Below, piece after piece: positions 10,730 through 20,059 of a DNA stretch of 31,089 bases (its first letter is position 1; the number at the start of each line of letters is the position of its first letter). Below the pieces are notes generated by a model. It was given only the letters and a program-made list of their open reading frames with translations, was not told the DNA's origin and ran no database searches. Origin of the DNA: Nemertoderma westbladi (Eukaryota; Xenacoelomorpha; Nemertodermatida; Nemertodermatidae); the NCBI GenBank assembly GCA_032718475.1, contig JAUCBJ010003446.1, positions 1 through 31,089 of the forward strand. The letters are read 5' to 3'. The position numbers and the translations under genes were made by a program.

Positions 10730-11272
10730 TTGAATGAGGAGTCTGATAGTAATATTAGTAATTTGGATGATGATGTTAATATTTCTCATCATCATCATGA
10801 TAATGAATCTTTATGCACTGGTTCTGATTTTTTAATAAAGTCGTTTAAAACAATATTTCTTGATATTGTGACTGAACATCATATTACGGATTCTGCATCA
10901 AAGAATATCTTAGACTTAATTGCAAACTGCTTACCAATTCCTAATAGATGTCCAGGATTTGATGACCTGCATTTAAAATCCTATGATTTCAAATACATTT
11001 CAAATTAAAAAGCAGAGCTTTTCAATATTTATAAAACCTGTGCAATTCATAGCTGATCTACCTGCCAAAGCTGATGCATTAAATATATGCCACACAATGC
11101 TTACTTTGGGTGCCAATGGTGTTTATTTTGTGGCACTTATTCTCGTGAGTATTCAAAGGTGATTTTTCCAGTTGAAGACTTTCCATCAGAAATCGGAAAT
11201 AAGGAGTCAAATTATTTGTTAGCAAAAATTCAAACTTCATCAAAATCAGAGCAAGGTGTTAAGGTGTTTTAG
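10730..11272 (+). pseudogene. CACTA/EnSpm-like transposase fragment
   Basis: A first frame (10730-11008) has an Asp/Asn/His-rich start and then KNILDLIANCLPIPNRCPG, typical of the Leu-rich segment before the catalytic core in animal EnSpm/CACTA transposases. After a stop the sequence switches frame: IADLPAKADALNI (about 11049-11090), then HNAYFGCQWCLFCGTY (about 11091-11140). Together these recall the conserved A-D-x-P-A-R/K ... N-G-x-x-G-C-x-x-C block of that family. The C-x2-C-x2-C cluster and VIFPVEDFP fit what follows it. Only this block survives. The DDE residues and the ends of the element are not visible. Confidence 0.55.
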
Positions 11273-11279
11273 CAATGCT

Positions 11280-11294
11280 GGGGGGGGGGGGGGA
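11280..11294. repeat. Poly-G run
   Basis: An uninterrupted run of about 14-15 G, followed by AATC and a GGCCCCCC patch. Runs of this kind recur in the window (G at about 17777-17787; C at 21267-21287, 22556-22570, 24223-24241 and 26018-26033), and their lengths should be treated as uncertain assembly values. Confidence 0.8.
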
Positions 11295-11760
11295 ATCGGC
11301 CCCCCTAGAATAGAATAACTGTAAAACTGTACAGCCACATTATGTATATGCCCAATTTTTTTTGAGAATTAGCCAAATTTAATGGTGCACCTTTTGAAAA
11401 AAAAACATCGTCGCAGTTGGATGCCACCCAAAAAATTGATCCCCATCATAAATACTTTTAAATTTTCGAATTTTATAAGGTTTTCTTTAAGGTTATAACA
11501 TCATTAGTGATGTTTTGGGTTTTTTTATTGATTCTGATTGCAAAAGAGCACTCTACTGCTCTATACAAGTATGTGCGTGTATTGTTACGACATTTTTGAG
11601 GCACCAAAATTAGGGTGTGGCTCTACAAATTTTGAAATATTCAAGTTAAGGAAAATATGCCCAAGTTTTTTTTTCAATATTTCAATGCATTTTTATAGGT
11701 TTTCTGGACCGTTGAATCGATTGAAAGTAATAAAGAAGCCTGAAGTCTTAGTGGTACTTC

Positions 11761-11840
11761 ATTTTTGGTGCACCAAAATTAGGGCGTGGCACTTTTTCAA
11801 AATTTAAAGTGCCACACCATAATTTTGGTGCACCAAAAAT
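11761..11840. repeat. Hairpin with 35-bp arms (ATTTTTGGTGCACCAAAATT)
   Basis: The left arm is 11761-11795 and the right arm 11806-11840, with a 10-base loop. The arms differ at two positions. Each arm itself contains the palindrome TTTTGGTGCACCAAAA. A related single copy (GGCACCAAAATTAGGGTGTG) lies at about 11599-11620 and a shorter trace (TGGTGCACC) near 11383. The motif is therefore repeated over about 450 bases and may mark a small fold-back element. The remaining sequence between 11295 and 11990 is AT-rich and otherwise featureless. Confidence 0.7.
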
Positions 11841-12023
11841 GACAAACCGATAAGTTATTTTACTCAATAAGCTATATTGCAGACTATTGCTATATATTGC
11901 AGAAAACAGGTATTTACATTAGGCCTTCATGACTGTTTAAACAGCAGTACAGCAGCAGACATGCATAGGCATACGCATACAGTTTTACATGGTACCGGCT
12001 GATGGCAGACTGGATCACACGCA

Positions 12024-13319
12024 ATGAATGATGGTACAGCCGATTATCTGGCTGGTACTGTCACTGGGGGCAGTGCTAGGCCTAGGACTCCTGGTGGAGC
12101 AGGAGTCGTGCCGATGCAGATGGGTGAGGAGAGGAGTAAGACTACCGGTCGGGTGAATGAAAGCATAGTTATTGTGAACTCGTGTTTGGGTTTATTAATG
12201 CAAGGACTTTCTTCGAGTACATTTACAGTTACAGAAGAAATCTGCTTATAGCGTTTTACTAACAAGGAATTGTACAGTGCTAAAGTTACATTATATGAGA
12301 AGTTCGACAGAGAGACGAGGAATAGCGAGATACTGCTGCGCGGACTGCAGCATCTGCTAATCTCAGGGATATTTATGAAACACTAAAGGAGTTGGATGAG
12401 GCAGGAGAATTGCCGACCATCGCAATCTACTGCATGGAGGCCATGCGTCTTCCAAGGCCATCGGAGTACCGTACCGGGTTCGTCAGGGAGTCCGAGATAG
12501 AGAAGGAGGCTACAGTCTCGTTGATTAACGATAAAGTGGACAATCTGGAGAAGTACGTTAAAGACCGCTTGGAGGAGATGGAAACTAGGATGACTGATAG
12601 GCTGCTCTTACAGCTGAAGTCAGTTTCATTGGGTTCAGGAGCTGGTATCGGAAGCAGTCGCGGTCCTCTAATTCCACCGCCAACTTCCTATTCATTTAGG
12701 GATATCGCACATGAGTTAAATCATGGTTCTGGGGCAACACAAGGCCCACATAACAGTGTTTCTGGTGCTGCTTGGAGTCCATTGGTGATGCCATCTAAGG
12801 CATACACCCAGTCGCCTATAGGTAGCAATTAATGAGGATAGGGATCAGGAAAACGATGGTTTTACAGTGGTCTCATATCAGAAACAGCGCACTCCTCCAC
12901 CTCCGCAGAGACGTATGCATGAACAAGTAGTTGGTACGGGAGGCAGTGGAGCCAGCACTTATAAACTACGGGCTGCACCGTGCAATATTTTCATTTCTCA
13001 TCTCAGTAGTGATACAACGGCACAAGAAGTCGTGGATTGTGTCGCATTCAGTAAGATCAGAGTGGAGTTGAAGAACGTGGAGAGAAAGTCGCATGAGAAT
13101 GCAAAGATGAGTAGCTTCAAAGTTTCAATTCCGGGGAACTTCTCCTCCAAGGTCTTGGATCCGAGTATCTGGCCACAGGGTGTTTTCATACGGAAATGGA
13201 TGCATTCTTCCCGTCGTTCAGGTCCCAGGTTAGGCGCGGTCCTAGGCACGACCAGGGGAAATGCTCCTCATGGTCCAATGGGGAATGAGGAAGTTCATCC
13301 TAGTGGTGCCGTTTGGTGA
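12024..13319 (+). pseudogene. LINE ORF1 relic: coiled coil and nucleic-acid-binding domain
   Basis: ORF1 is broken into three frames. The first (12024-12251) starts MNDGTADYLAG and leads to VNESIVIVNSCLG. The second (about 12370-12832) has an acidic stretch and then a clear heptad segment (KVDNLEKYVKDRLEEMETRM), a short coiled coil as used for ORF1p trimerisation. The third (12833-13319) has a Gln/Pro-rich linker and then an RRM-like or PHD-independent nucleic-acid-binding region: APCNIFISHLSSDTTAQEVV, later SHENAKMSSFKVSIP and VLDPSIWPQGVFIRKW. These are familiar from ORF1 proteins of invertebrate CR1-like LINEs. ORF1p is the RNA-binding chaperone of the retrotransposon particle. A Gly/Ser-rich tail follows, and a 69-base gap separates it from ORF2. 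Confidence 0.65.
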
Positions 13320-13388
13320 TCGTTTATGTTGTTTATTGTATAAATTTAGTTCAAGTAACCCTAACCAGTTTTCTCTATTAACTCTACA

Positions 13389-14325
13389 ATGGCGTCCTCC
13401 AACGAAAGCCATGGTGACCTTACTGTCGTGTCATATAACTCTACAGGGTTTGGTCTAGATAAGAACGAGCATATTAAAACCCTACTGTTGGGTGCCAATA
13501 TTGTTTGTTTGCACTCTTATAAGATTTGTGATGCTTTTCCAAATTGTGAATTTATTTTTAAGCCCGCGTTGTATTTAAATGAGAATGTGGTACACTGTGG
13601 GAGACCCAGTGGGGGTTTGTGTATTATTTACAAAAGTAATATTGTCAAATATGTGTCTCCAATTGATACTGGTAGCAAGCGGGTACAGGCTATTAAACTA
13701 ATATTACCGAACGAGAGTATAATACTGATCAACTCGTATTTTCCCGTTGATTCGCAGTCCGCATTAATGGTATCTGATGAATTACTTGAGGTGCTTAACT
13801 ATGTGAAGGAATTAGTTCGGAATTCCAATACTAGTAATGTTATTATGTGTGGTGATCTAAATAGCGATTTTTCGTGCCAATCTCTACAGGTGCGAATGGT
13901 TAAAGATGTTATTTCAGAAATGTCATTAAATATTTTATGGGAAGAATTCCCGTACCTCATACATACTTGGTTTGTACTGATTCGGGTGCAGCTAATAAAT
14001 CAGTATTGGATCATTTTCTTGTTAGTGATACAATAGGTAATAACAGTTATGAATGTGATGTAGTAAATTCTGGTTGTAACCTATCTGGGCATTTTCCGGT
14101 GTATATAAAATTCCATACTAATGACTTAAATTTTGAAGTCACAGATACTAAATTTCCGAGGAAATTTCATTATAATAGAGCAACTGATACCCAGCAAAAG
14201 GAGTACGGTAGACTATTGAAGGAAAATCTGTCTAAAATTCAATTTCATTTACCTACGATAGAGTGTAATAATACAATGTGCGACTGTACAGAACATACTA
14301 TATTTTTAGAGAATTATGTTTATTA
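13389..14325 (+). pseudogene. LINE ORF2 relic: APE-type endonuclease
   Basis: Starting MASSNESHGDLTVVSYNSTG, the frame shows the endonuclease-fold signatures in order. Asn in SYNSTGFG comes first. The catalytic Glu position is next, but VCLHSYK replaces the usual xLQExW, so the Glu is lost. These are followed by GRPSGGLCIIYK, CGDLNSDF (Asp and Asn) and, after a frameshift near 13940, LDHFLVSD and the terminal SGHFPVY, where the family has S-D-H. Loss of the metal-binding Glu and of the Asp before the last His argues for inactivity independently of the frameshifts. The family enzyme nicks target DNA to prime reverse transcription. Confidence 0.75.
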
Positions 14326-15655
14326 ACTATAGATAATGCATCTCATGCATTACCTATGACGGGAGGTGAAGCATCTCGTGGTTCCACTGATGCTAATCGG
14401 GTGTTACCAGGTTGGATAGAACACGTTAAGCCGTACAAAGATGAAGCGGTTTTTTGGCACAGCGAGTGGGTGGCTGCCGGTAGACCTAATGGGAGTACTA
14501 ATAATTTATTTTATATACGTCAAAGTATAAGGCTTCAATATAAATATGCGATTCGTCGGTTGCAAAACTCGACGAATCGAATACAGCGTGACAAGCTGTT
14601 AAAGGCATCACTGAGTGGGAACACCGCGATTTTTGATGAAATACGAAAATTGCGGGGGAATGGTATGTTGTCAGTGATTCCATAGAAGGGGAGACAGATC
14701 CCCAAGCAATTGCAGAAAAGTTCGCTAATATTTATAATGAGTTATATAATCGGAGTGATACAGTTGATGTAGGGGGTATTACGTCTGAAATTAACGACAG
14801 GCTGCAGGATGGTAGTCGTTCATTTTGCTCCATTACCATAGAGTGTATTCATGATGCTTTGCAACATTTAAAGGTAGGCAAATCAGATGGTTCCTACTGT
14901 TTTGATTCCGGTGCACTTATTAATGGTGGTGTTAACTTTGAAACCCATCTGGCAATTCGTTTTAATGCATTTTTGGTACATGGGTTGTTTGTTATCTAAG
15001 TGTCTTTTAACGATTGCAATGGTGCCACTAGTTAAGAATAAATTAAGTAGTATAGCATGCACGAATAATTATAGAGCTATAGCTATTGCATCTCTAATTT
15101 TGAAAGTATTTGAATGGGTGCTGTTAATAACTCAGAAAGATAAACTTATTTTAGATGAACTTCAATTTGGCTTTCAGGCTAAGTCCAGCACTGTTATGTG
15201 TACTCGGACGGCCACTGAGGTAATTGGTTACTACAAACGCAATAACACTCCTGTTTTCGGTTGTTTGTTGGATTTCACCAAGGCCTTCGACCTAGTTAAT
15301 TGGAAGAAATTGTTTTTAGAACTACTAAAAAAAGGGTTTTGTGTTCTTTTTTTGCGGGGCTTATTACACATATATATTAATATATATGTTATATATATTA
15401 TATAACATATATGTTAATATATGCGATGGTATAATAATAATTCAGATACATTTTCAATATCGAACGGTGTTAACCAAGGGTCGGTGGTCTCACCGATATT
15501 ATTTTGTGTAGTTGTAAATATTCTAATAAATCGATAACGTATATCTTGTGTAGGGTGCTCTATTGGTAATATATATTTTGGTTGTCTAGCATACGCACAC
15601 GATGTGTTATTATTATGTTGGCGGTGGGTTAAAGGATTAAAGGATTTTTTTCACC
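14326..15655 (+). pseudogene. LINE ORF2 relic: reverse transcriptase, truncated at the catalytic motif
   Basis: The linker region (WIEHVKPYKDEAVFWHSEWV, then IRLQYKYAIRRL) precedes the fingers: FANIYNELYN, LQHLKVGKSDG and NYRAIAIASLILKVFE. Palm motif A is LLDFTKAFDLVNW (near 15268-15306). Motif B is SNGVNQGSVVSPILFCVVVN (near 15458-15520). At motif C the sequence reads LAYAHDVLLL (near 15590-15620), where an active enzyme has xADD; a His sits in the place of the first catalytic Asp. Beyond about 15650 the frame no longer resembles an RT. An almost self-complementary TATATTAATATATATGTTAT tract (about 15371-15423) sits between motifs A and B and looks like a secondary AT expansion. Confidence 0.75.
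15371..15423. repeat. AT palindrome inside the LINE RT region
   Basis: About 50 bases of A, T and a few G/C form an imperfect palindrome (ATATTAATATATATGTTATA, pairing with TATAACATATATGTTAATAT). It interrupts the RT frame between motifs A and B and has no counterpart expected in an RT. It probably arose by microsatellite expansion or from a short hairpin insertion. Confidence 0.6.
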
Positions 15656-16725
15656 CTAGTGTTAAAGGATTTTCCGAAGTAAATGATAATGATGACATGG
15701 ATATTTTACTGGCCGCCCCTTTCGATCCGATGCATATTTTAAGTCTTGGAAAATCTATTTTATAGTAACCTGCCAAGTAAAGATGCTTTTGTTTCAGAGA
15801 TCTTGTGACTTTTTCTTTTAAGTCACAAATAGAAAGCCAGCAAGCTGGCTTTAAACGAACCTCCCCTCAAACCAACCATCACCCTGCCCTGAGTGAGCGA
15901 ACATACAGTAAGCAGTAACAGTAAGCAAACATCAACTGTTAGTTTGTACCGTTAATGTACAACGCCAGCTGAATGGCTCTACCCAATGAATCCTATGGGA
16001 ATATCTGTAAGGTTACTCACTGCTATGTTAGGTGGGAGGTCAGATGATTGAATTTTAAACACTACTGGTCCGTTCAAATGTTTTATAGGTTAATAATAAT
16101 GCGGTCTTCTTATAACCAGATTGCTGGCCTTTCTAGTTGAATCATATTATTCTTCAATCAATAATTTACTCTTTAGACGACTTTTGCGTTTTTTTGCCGG
16201 ACTAACGAATTTTGGCGACGTTCTATGCGAGATTAGCGATTTTTGAAAAGAATCTGAGGCTAAAATATGATGCTAAAATGACTGGATATCCCAAATAATA
16301 GAGTTGGTGCATACACGACGAGTTGAAATCGGTGAAATTCAACTTTAAATTTTCAAAACCACTATTTTTCAGTGAACCCGTGATCAAAACGCCACAAAAA
16401 ATTTATGTCTTCTGTGCAACCAAAATTCATATAGTGTTTACAATTAAAAAATTTTCGCGTACCTGCTTGAGTTTTTGAGATATTGGTTGGTTATACATAC
16501 ACATATACACAACCACATCGTGTTTTTGAAAGGCCTAACTGTTGACAAGAACTACCCTGGCCTAATAATAGGCAGGTTCGTTATAACTAATGAATTAACT
16601 TATCCTTGAATTGTTGGACAAGTTTGCATACTAAAAAGCTTTGACCAAAGGCCGCTGGCTTTCTTGTTTAATTTATATAAATTTACAATAATTTTTTCAA
16701 TGTATTTGTTTTGTTATTTATTTAG
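15656..16725. other. Intron 3, 3' part: no gene; small hairpins only
   Basis: This stretch holds two short perfect or near-perfect inverted repeats: GTGACTTTTTCTTTTAAGTCAC near 15804-15825, and AAAGCCAGCAAGCTGGCTTT near 15834-15853. There is also a mini-repeat ACAGTAAGCAGTAACAGTAAG near 15903-15923. The rest is AT-rich, with no reading frame worth reporting. It ends at the TATTTATTTAG acceptor of the next exon. Confidence 0.5.
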
Positions 16726-17117
16726 CTGATGGTCATTATGGTGACTTCGCTGAAACTGCCACTTGTGACGTCACAGATTTCTGTAGCAATGCTGATTCTA
16801 TTGACCAATTCGGTGTATCAACCTTTACACGCTTGTGTAATCTACCAATCCCATCATCGGGTTCAACTGGTTGCCAGGATGTGTCTAACATTAATCGGCA
16901 GTGTAGTGTTTATCGCCGACTATCTGGAGATACTTCTTGCCTACCAACAAGTGTCTCATTAGGTTTAGTAGCCTCACTGAGCAACCCGGTAACCATGGGA
17001 GGCAGCCTATCACTGGAATGCACTGTACCGTCCAGTATTCCAGACGTAATATATCCTTACGAATTCAACTGGTATCTCGATAATAGCATTCTCAACGATG
17101 GAGTGGATGGATACCTA
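16726..17117 (+). CDS. Exon 4: Cys-containing linker and first half of an Ig domain
   Basis: This 392-base exon (phase 1 in, phase 0 out) begins after TTATTTAG. Its first about 75 residues contain seven cysteines (TATCDVTDFC, TRLCNLP, STGCQDV, RQCSVY, TSCLPTS) without a family I can name. The second part is the start of an immunoglobulin fold: PVTMGGSLSLECTVPSS (strand B Cys) and EFNWYLDNSIL (strand C Trp). The donor is GTACGT at 17118. This choice is supported because the next exon opens in phase 0 and completes the Ig fold. Without splicing, the frame runs on into the intron to a stop near 17258, so intron retention would give a protein truncated inside the Ig domain. Confidence 0.85.
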
Positions 17118-18130
17118 GTACGTATTGGAATTATTATTTACGCTTTGTTAAATTGTAATGCAATTTCTTACAAAATCCGACTGTCTGTTATGAGAACTAT
17201 TCCGAGATTTGTGTTTTATTATTTCTATGAACTGATCGCATCATGGGAATCATCCTAACAAGAGTTATAACATAAGGTCGCCTGCCACCTGTAATTTTTT
17301 TTGTTTTTTCCTACTGCCTTTTTTAGTATCTTTCACAAATCTTAGATTTGTGTAGAAGCTGGGTTCATTGTGTCAAGTAAAATGAACGAGACACATCTCC
17401 AACCAGACTCTATACAACATTAGAGGTGTTTCATTAGTCTCCCCTAGCTTGACACTTGATTTCTTTCGCCGTTAGCCAGCCAGAGTATAATCGTATGCTT
17501 TGGCGAGTATGAGTAAATAAGCTTGTGGACAGCCCATGACTTTCTTGAACAACCTCTTAAAGACACTGACATTGAAGATGCGGATAAGCTAGAAAATGCC
17601 ATGGGTGATAGAGATTTGTGGCGGCGCAATTTTATCGACAAGCAGGCACAGCTTTCTTAATATATATGCAATATATAATGGTAGTAGTAGTAGTACTTCG
17701 AGTTCAATCAACGCACAGATATTAATGTGACAAGGGGGTTATTAAATGCCACAATCGGGAAACAATAATTCAAGGTGGGGGGGGGGGGCTCAATTATCAT
17801 TGGAAGAAATTGTTGGGAAACAATTGACCTTCATCAATCAATTAATTAAGGTTTTTAATTAGCACCAAAATTCCCACCTGTTATAAAACAAACAGACAAA
17901 TTAAACAAACAAACACAAACCAAAAAAATTTCAGAAACTATCACCTATATATATAATTTAGGTGAGATAGCCAGGTGGTATCCCGTACTAGACCACCTGA
18001 AAATAACAAAATAGCAACTAACTTATAGTTTATATATAATTGGTGAGTAATTTGTTTAAAAATGTGAGAACTATATATTATACTATATAGGTTTAAATGA
18101 GTTAGAATGGGCTATATTCCGGTTTAAATA
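17118..18130. other. Intron 4, 5' part: no gene seen
   Basis: AT-rich sequence with a G-run (about 17777-17787), a TAG trinucleotide tract (about 17681-17697) and AAAC-rich patches (about 17880-17930). A minus-strand frame at 17444-17641 has no recognisable domain. No RNA gene or mobile element could be delimited. Confidence 0.5.
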
Positions 18131-18346
18131 GTTAAAAAATTCAAAATTTACATGGCAATATAATTATGATCATTAAACATTAAATTATTAAAAGTAATTA
18201 AAAACAAATAAATAAGTAAACCAGATTAAACCAGAGTAAACGTTTTTAATATCTGGTTTACTTATTTATTTGTTTTTAATTACTTTTAATAATTTAATGT
18301 TTAATGATCATAATTATATTGCCATGTAAATTTTGAATTTTTTAAC
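18131..18346. repeat. Perfect palindrome with 96-bp arms and 24-base loop
   Basis: The left arm 18131-18226 (starting GTTAAAAAATTCAAAATTTA) and the right arm 18251-18346 (ending TAAATTTTGAATTTTTTAAC) are exact reverse complements by inspection. The loop (18227-18250) repeats the TAAACCAG motif that ends the left arm. Identity drops abruptly outside the arms. No target duplication was found. It lies in intron 4, about 320 bases before the second Ig exon. Arms this long without a mismatch are either recent or kept identical by gene conversion. Confidence 0.9.
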
Positions 18347-18601
18347 AATTATACTATATATATATATTATTACTATGCAATGAAACTGCAAAGTGTTCGG
18401 TTATATTATATATTATAAAATATAATTAATATTGTTAATTGGAAATATATTGGAATACAGATTTTCAACAAAAACATTACCACATATACCATATACTATA
18501 ATACTACTAAGATCATTCTAGATACTTATAGTAAATTTTCATTAATATAACCTTATTTGGTCTATGATTATTACATTTTTACATTGTTACAGGTGAAATT
18601 A

Positions 18602-18660
18602 ACAGATAACCAACCAATGGAATATAATTAATTGTTCATCCCAGTTACAACTGTAATCTG
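18602..18660 (+). pseudogene. Degenerate copy of the start of Ig exon 5
   Basis: ACAGATAACCAAC at 18602-18614 repeats the acceptor and first codons of the true exon (18664-18676), and CCCAGTTACAACTGTA (about 18641-18656) matches CTCAGTTACAGCTGTC in it. The copy has an 8-base length difference in the middle and an in-frame TAA, so it cannot be the real exon. It seems to be a local duplication of the intron/exon border, giving two AG acceptor candidates 62 bases apart. Confidence 0.55.
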
Positions 18661-18667
18661 TTTACAG

Positions 18668-18794
18668 ATAACCAACGGAGGATCATTATCCATCTCAGTT
18701 ACAGCTGTCAGCCACAGTGGTCAATATAAATGCGAGTTAGAGACTTACGGATATGGAGCAAGTGGAGAAACAGAGCTAACAGTTCTCGTTGTTG
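18668..18794 (+). CDS. Exon 5: second half of the Ig domain
   Basis: This 127-base exon (phase 0 in, phase 1 out) begins after TGTTTACAG. It encodes ITNGGSLSISVTAVSHSGQY then KCELETYGYGASGETELTVL. The S-L-S-I-S-V-T/A-x-x-x-S-G-x-Y-x-C pattern is the classical E-F strand signature of Ig domains, carrying the second Cys of the intradomain disulphide. TELTVLV is the G strand. The exon ends in GTTGTTG at donor GTAAGT (18795). Its last 37 bases (18758-18794) are the founder unit of the tandem array that fills the next 525 bases. Confidence 0.88.
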
Positions 18795-19319
18795 GTAAGT
18801 GGAGAAATATAACTAATAGTTATCGTTCTAGGTAAGTGGGGGAAACGGAAGTAACAGTTATCGTTATTGATAAGTGGAGAAACAGATCTAACAGTTCTCG
18901 TTTTTGGTAAGTGGAGAAATATAACTAACAGTTCACGATATTGGTAAGTGGAGAAACATAACTAATAGTTCTCTTTTTTGGTAAGTGGAGAAACAGAACT
19001 AACAGTTCTCGTTATTGGTAAGTGGAGAAACAGAACTAACAGTTCTCGTTATTGGTAAGTGGAGAACCAGAACTAATAGTTATATTTTTTGGTAAGTGGA
19101 GAAACAGAACTAATAGTTCTTGCTGTTGGTAAGTGGAGAAACAGAACTAACAGTTCTCGTTATTGGTAAGTGAAGAAACAGAGCTAACAGTTATTGTTAT
19201 TGTTATTGGTAAGTGGAGAAACAGATTTAACAGTTCTCGTTATTGGTAAGTGGGGAAACAGAACTAATAGTTCTCTTTTTTGGTAAGTGGGTAAACAGAA
19301 CTAACAGTTCTTGTTGTTG
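18758..19319 (+). repeat. 37-bp tandem array duplicating the exon end and splice donor
   Basis: The unit is GTAAGTGGAGAAACAGAACT followed by AACAGTTCTCGTTATTG. Unit zero is the 3' end of the Ig exon itself (18758-18794, beginning GCAAGT). Fourteen further units follow without gaps from 18795 to 19319. All are 37 bases except one of 38 and one of 43, and a decayed fragment comes after them. The units beginning GTAAGTGG or GTAAGTGA number 13 of 14 (the third begins ATAAGT), so each carries a consensus-like 5' splice site in the same context as the authentic one. Because 37 is not a multiple of three, use of a downstream donor would shift frame, and the authentic frame meets a stop within the first intronic unit. 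Confidence 0.92.
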
Positions 19320-19450
19320 ATAAAAGGACAAACGTATCCAATTATTATCATTTCAACATATTAATATATCATTATAACACATTATATGCATCATAGAGTG
19401 TGATGATAACCCGGAGTAACCATGCTACATTTATTTATTTTCCTTTACAG

Positions 19451-19669
19451 ACCCTTGCGCTGGTGCAACCTGCGGCATAGATGCTTCTTGTACTGATGGC
19501 AACTGCAACTGCGACAATCCTGCTCATAGTATGGACGGTAATGGCGACTGCGCTATCGATCTATGTTTTGGTGTAGTATGCGGACTAGCAGCAACTTGTA
19601 ACCAAGATACTGGTGATTGTGAATGCGATGATGAAACACATTTCATGAGAGATGGAGATTGTATGTCCG
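19451..19669 (+). CDS. Exon 6: two EGF-like domains
   Basis: A phase 1-1 exon of 219 bases follows TTCCTTTACAG. It encodes two six-cysteine units: DPCAGATCGIDASCTDGNCN then CDN...GDC, and DLCFGVVCGLAATCNQDTGD then CECDD...GDC. The C-x4-C-x5-C-x(4-5)-C-x1-C-x(11-12)-C spacing is that of compact EGF-like domains. Phase 1-1 borders are the usual ones for shuffled EGF exons. These are extracellular, disulphide-stabilised spacers or binding modules. The donor is GTAAGT (19670). The next coding exon is 8.9 kb away. Confidence 0.9.
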
Positions 19670-20059
19670 GTAAGTTTTCTACTCTACTCGGCCCTTAAAT
19701 GCCAAAACCGCCTATCTCATTTTTACATAGTTTTGAGAAAAACGCGAAATCCTGTGAAATGATGTCATTAGGTAAGTTATAGTCGTATAATTCTTTGAAC
19801 AGCATATTTTTAACTGAAACTCCTATCTACATAGTGTAATGTGAGATAGAGCGTATTTGCTTTTATATCTTCAGAGACATTTGTATGCCAAAACCGTCTA
19901 TCTCAGAGTTAGTGTGTTTTGGCATGTATAAATTTATTGTTTAACCTGAAGTTCTAGGCATTCTTACATGCCAAAACAGACTATCTCAGATATAAACCCT
20001 ATCTGGCCCGGCTTTTTTAATACGTACTTGGTTAGAAAACAAAAATATGTTGGCTTGGT

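Larger units (their letters stand above)
12000..15655 (+). mobile_element. Decayed, 3'-truncated non-LTR retrotransposon with APE-type endonuclease (CR1/Jockey-like)
   Basis: ORF1 relics (about 12024-13319) are followed by ORF2 relics (13389 to about 15625). ORF2 encodes an exonuclease-endonuclease-phosphatase domain and then a reverse transcriptase. This two-ORF layout is that of the APE-bearing LINEs in the CR1/L2/Jockey group. The sequence stops being RT-like shortly after the catalytic YAHD position (about 15598), so the thumb, connection and 3' UTR are missing. Multiple frameshifts and stops, a lost catalytic Asp and an AT palindrome inserted into the RT show it is inactive. No target site duplication could be found because the true ends are not evident. 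Confidence 0.75.

Noticed and set aside
12867-13319. Independent host gene with an RRM-like domain
   Set aside because: Its position directly upstream of a LINE endonuclease in the same orientation and its typical ORF1 motifs make it part of the retrotransposon.
17444-17641. 65-residue minus-strand Ser-rich frame in intron 4
   Set aside because: No homology-like motif or second supporting feature; length is within chance for the region.
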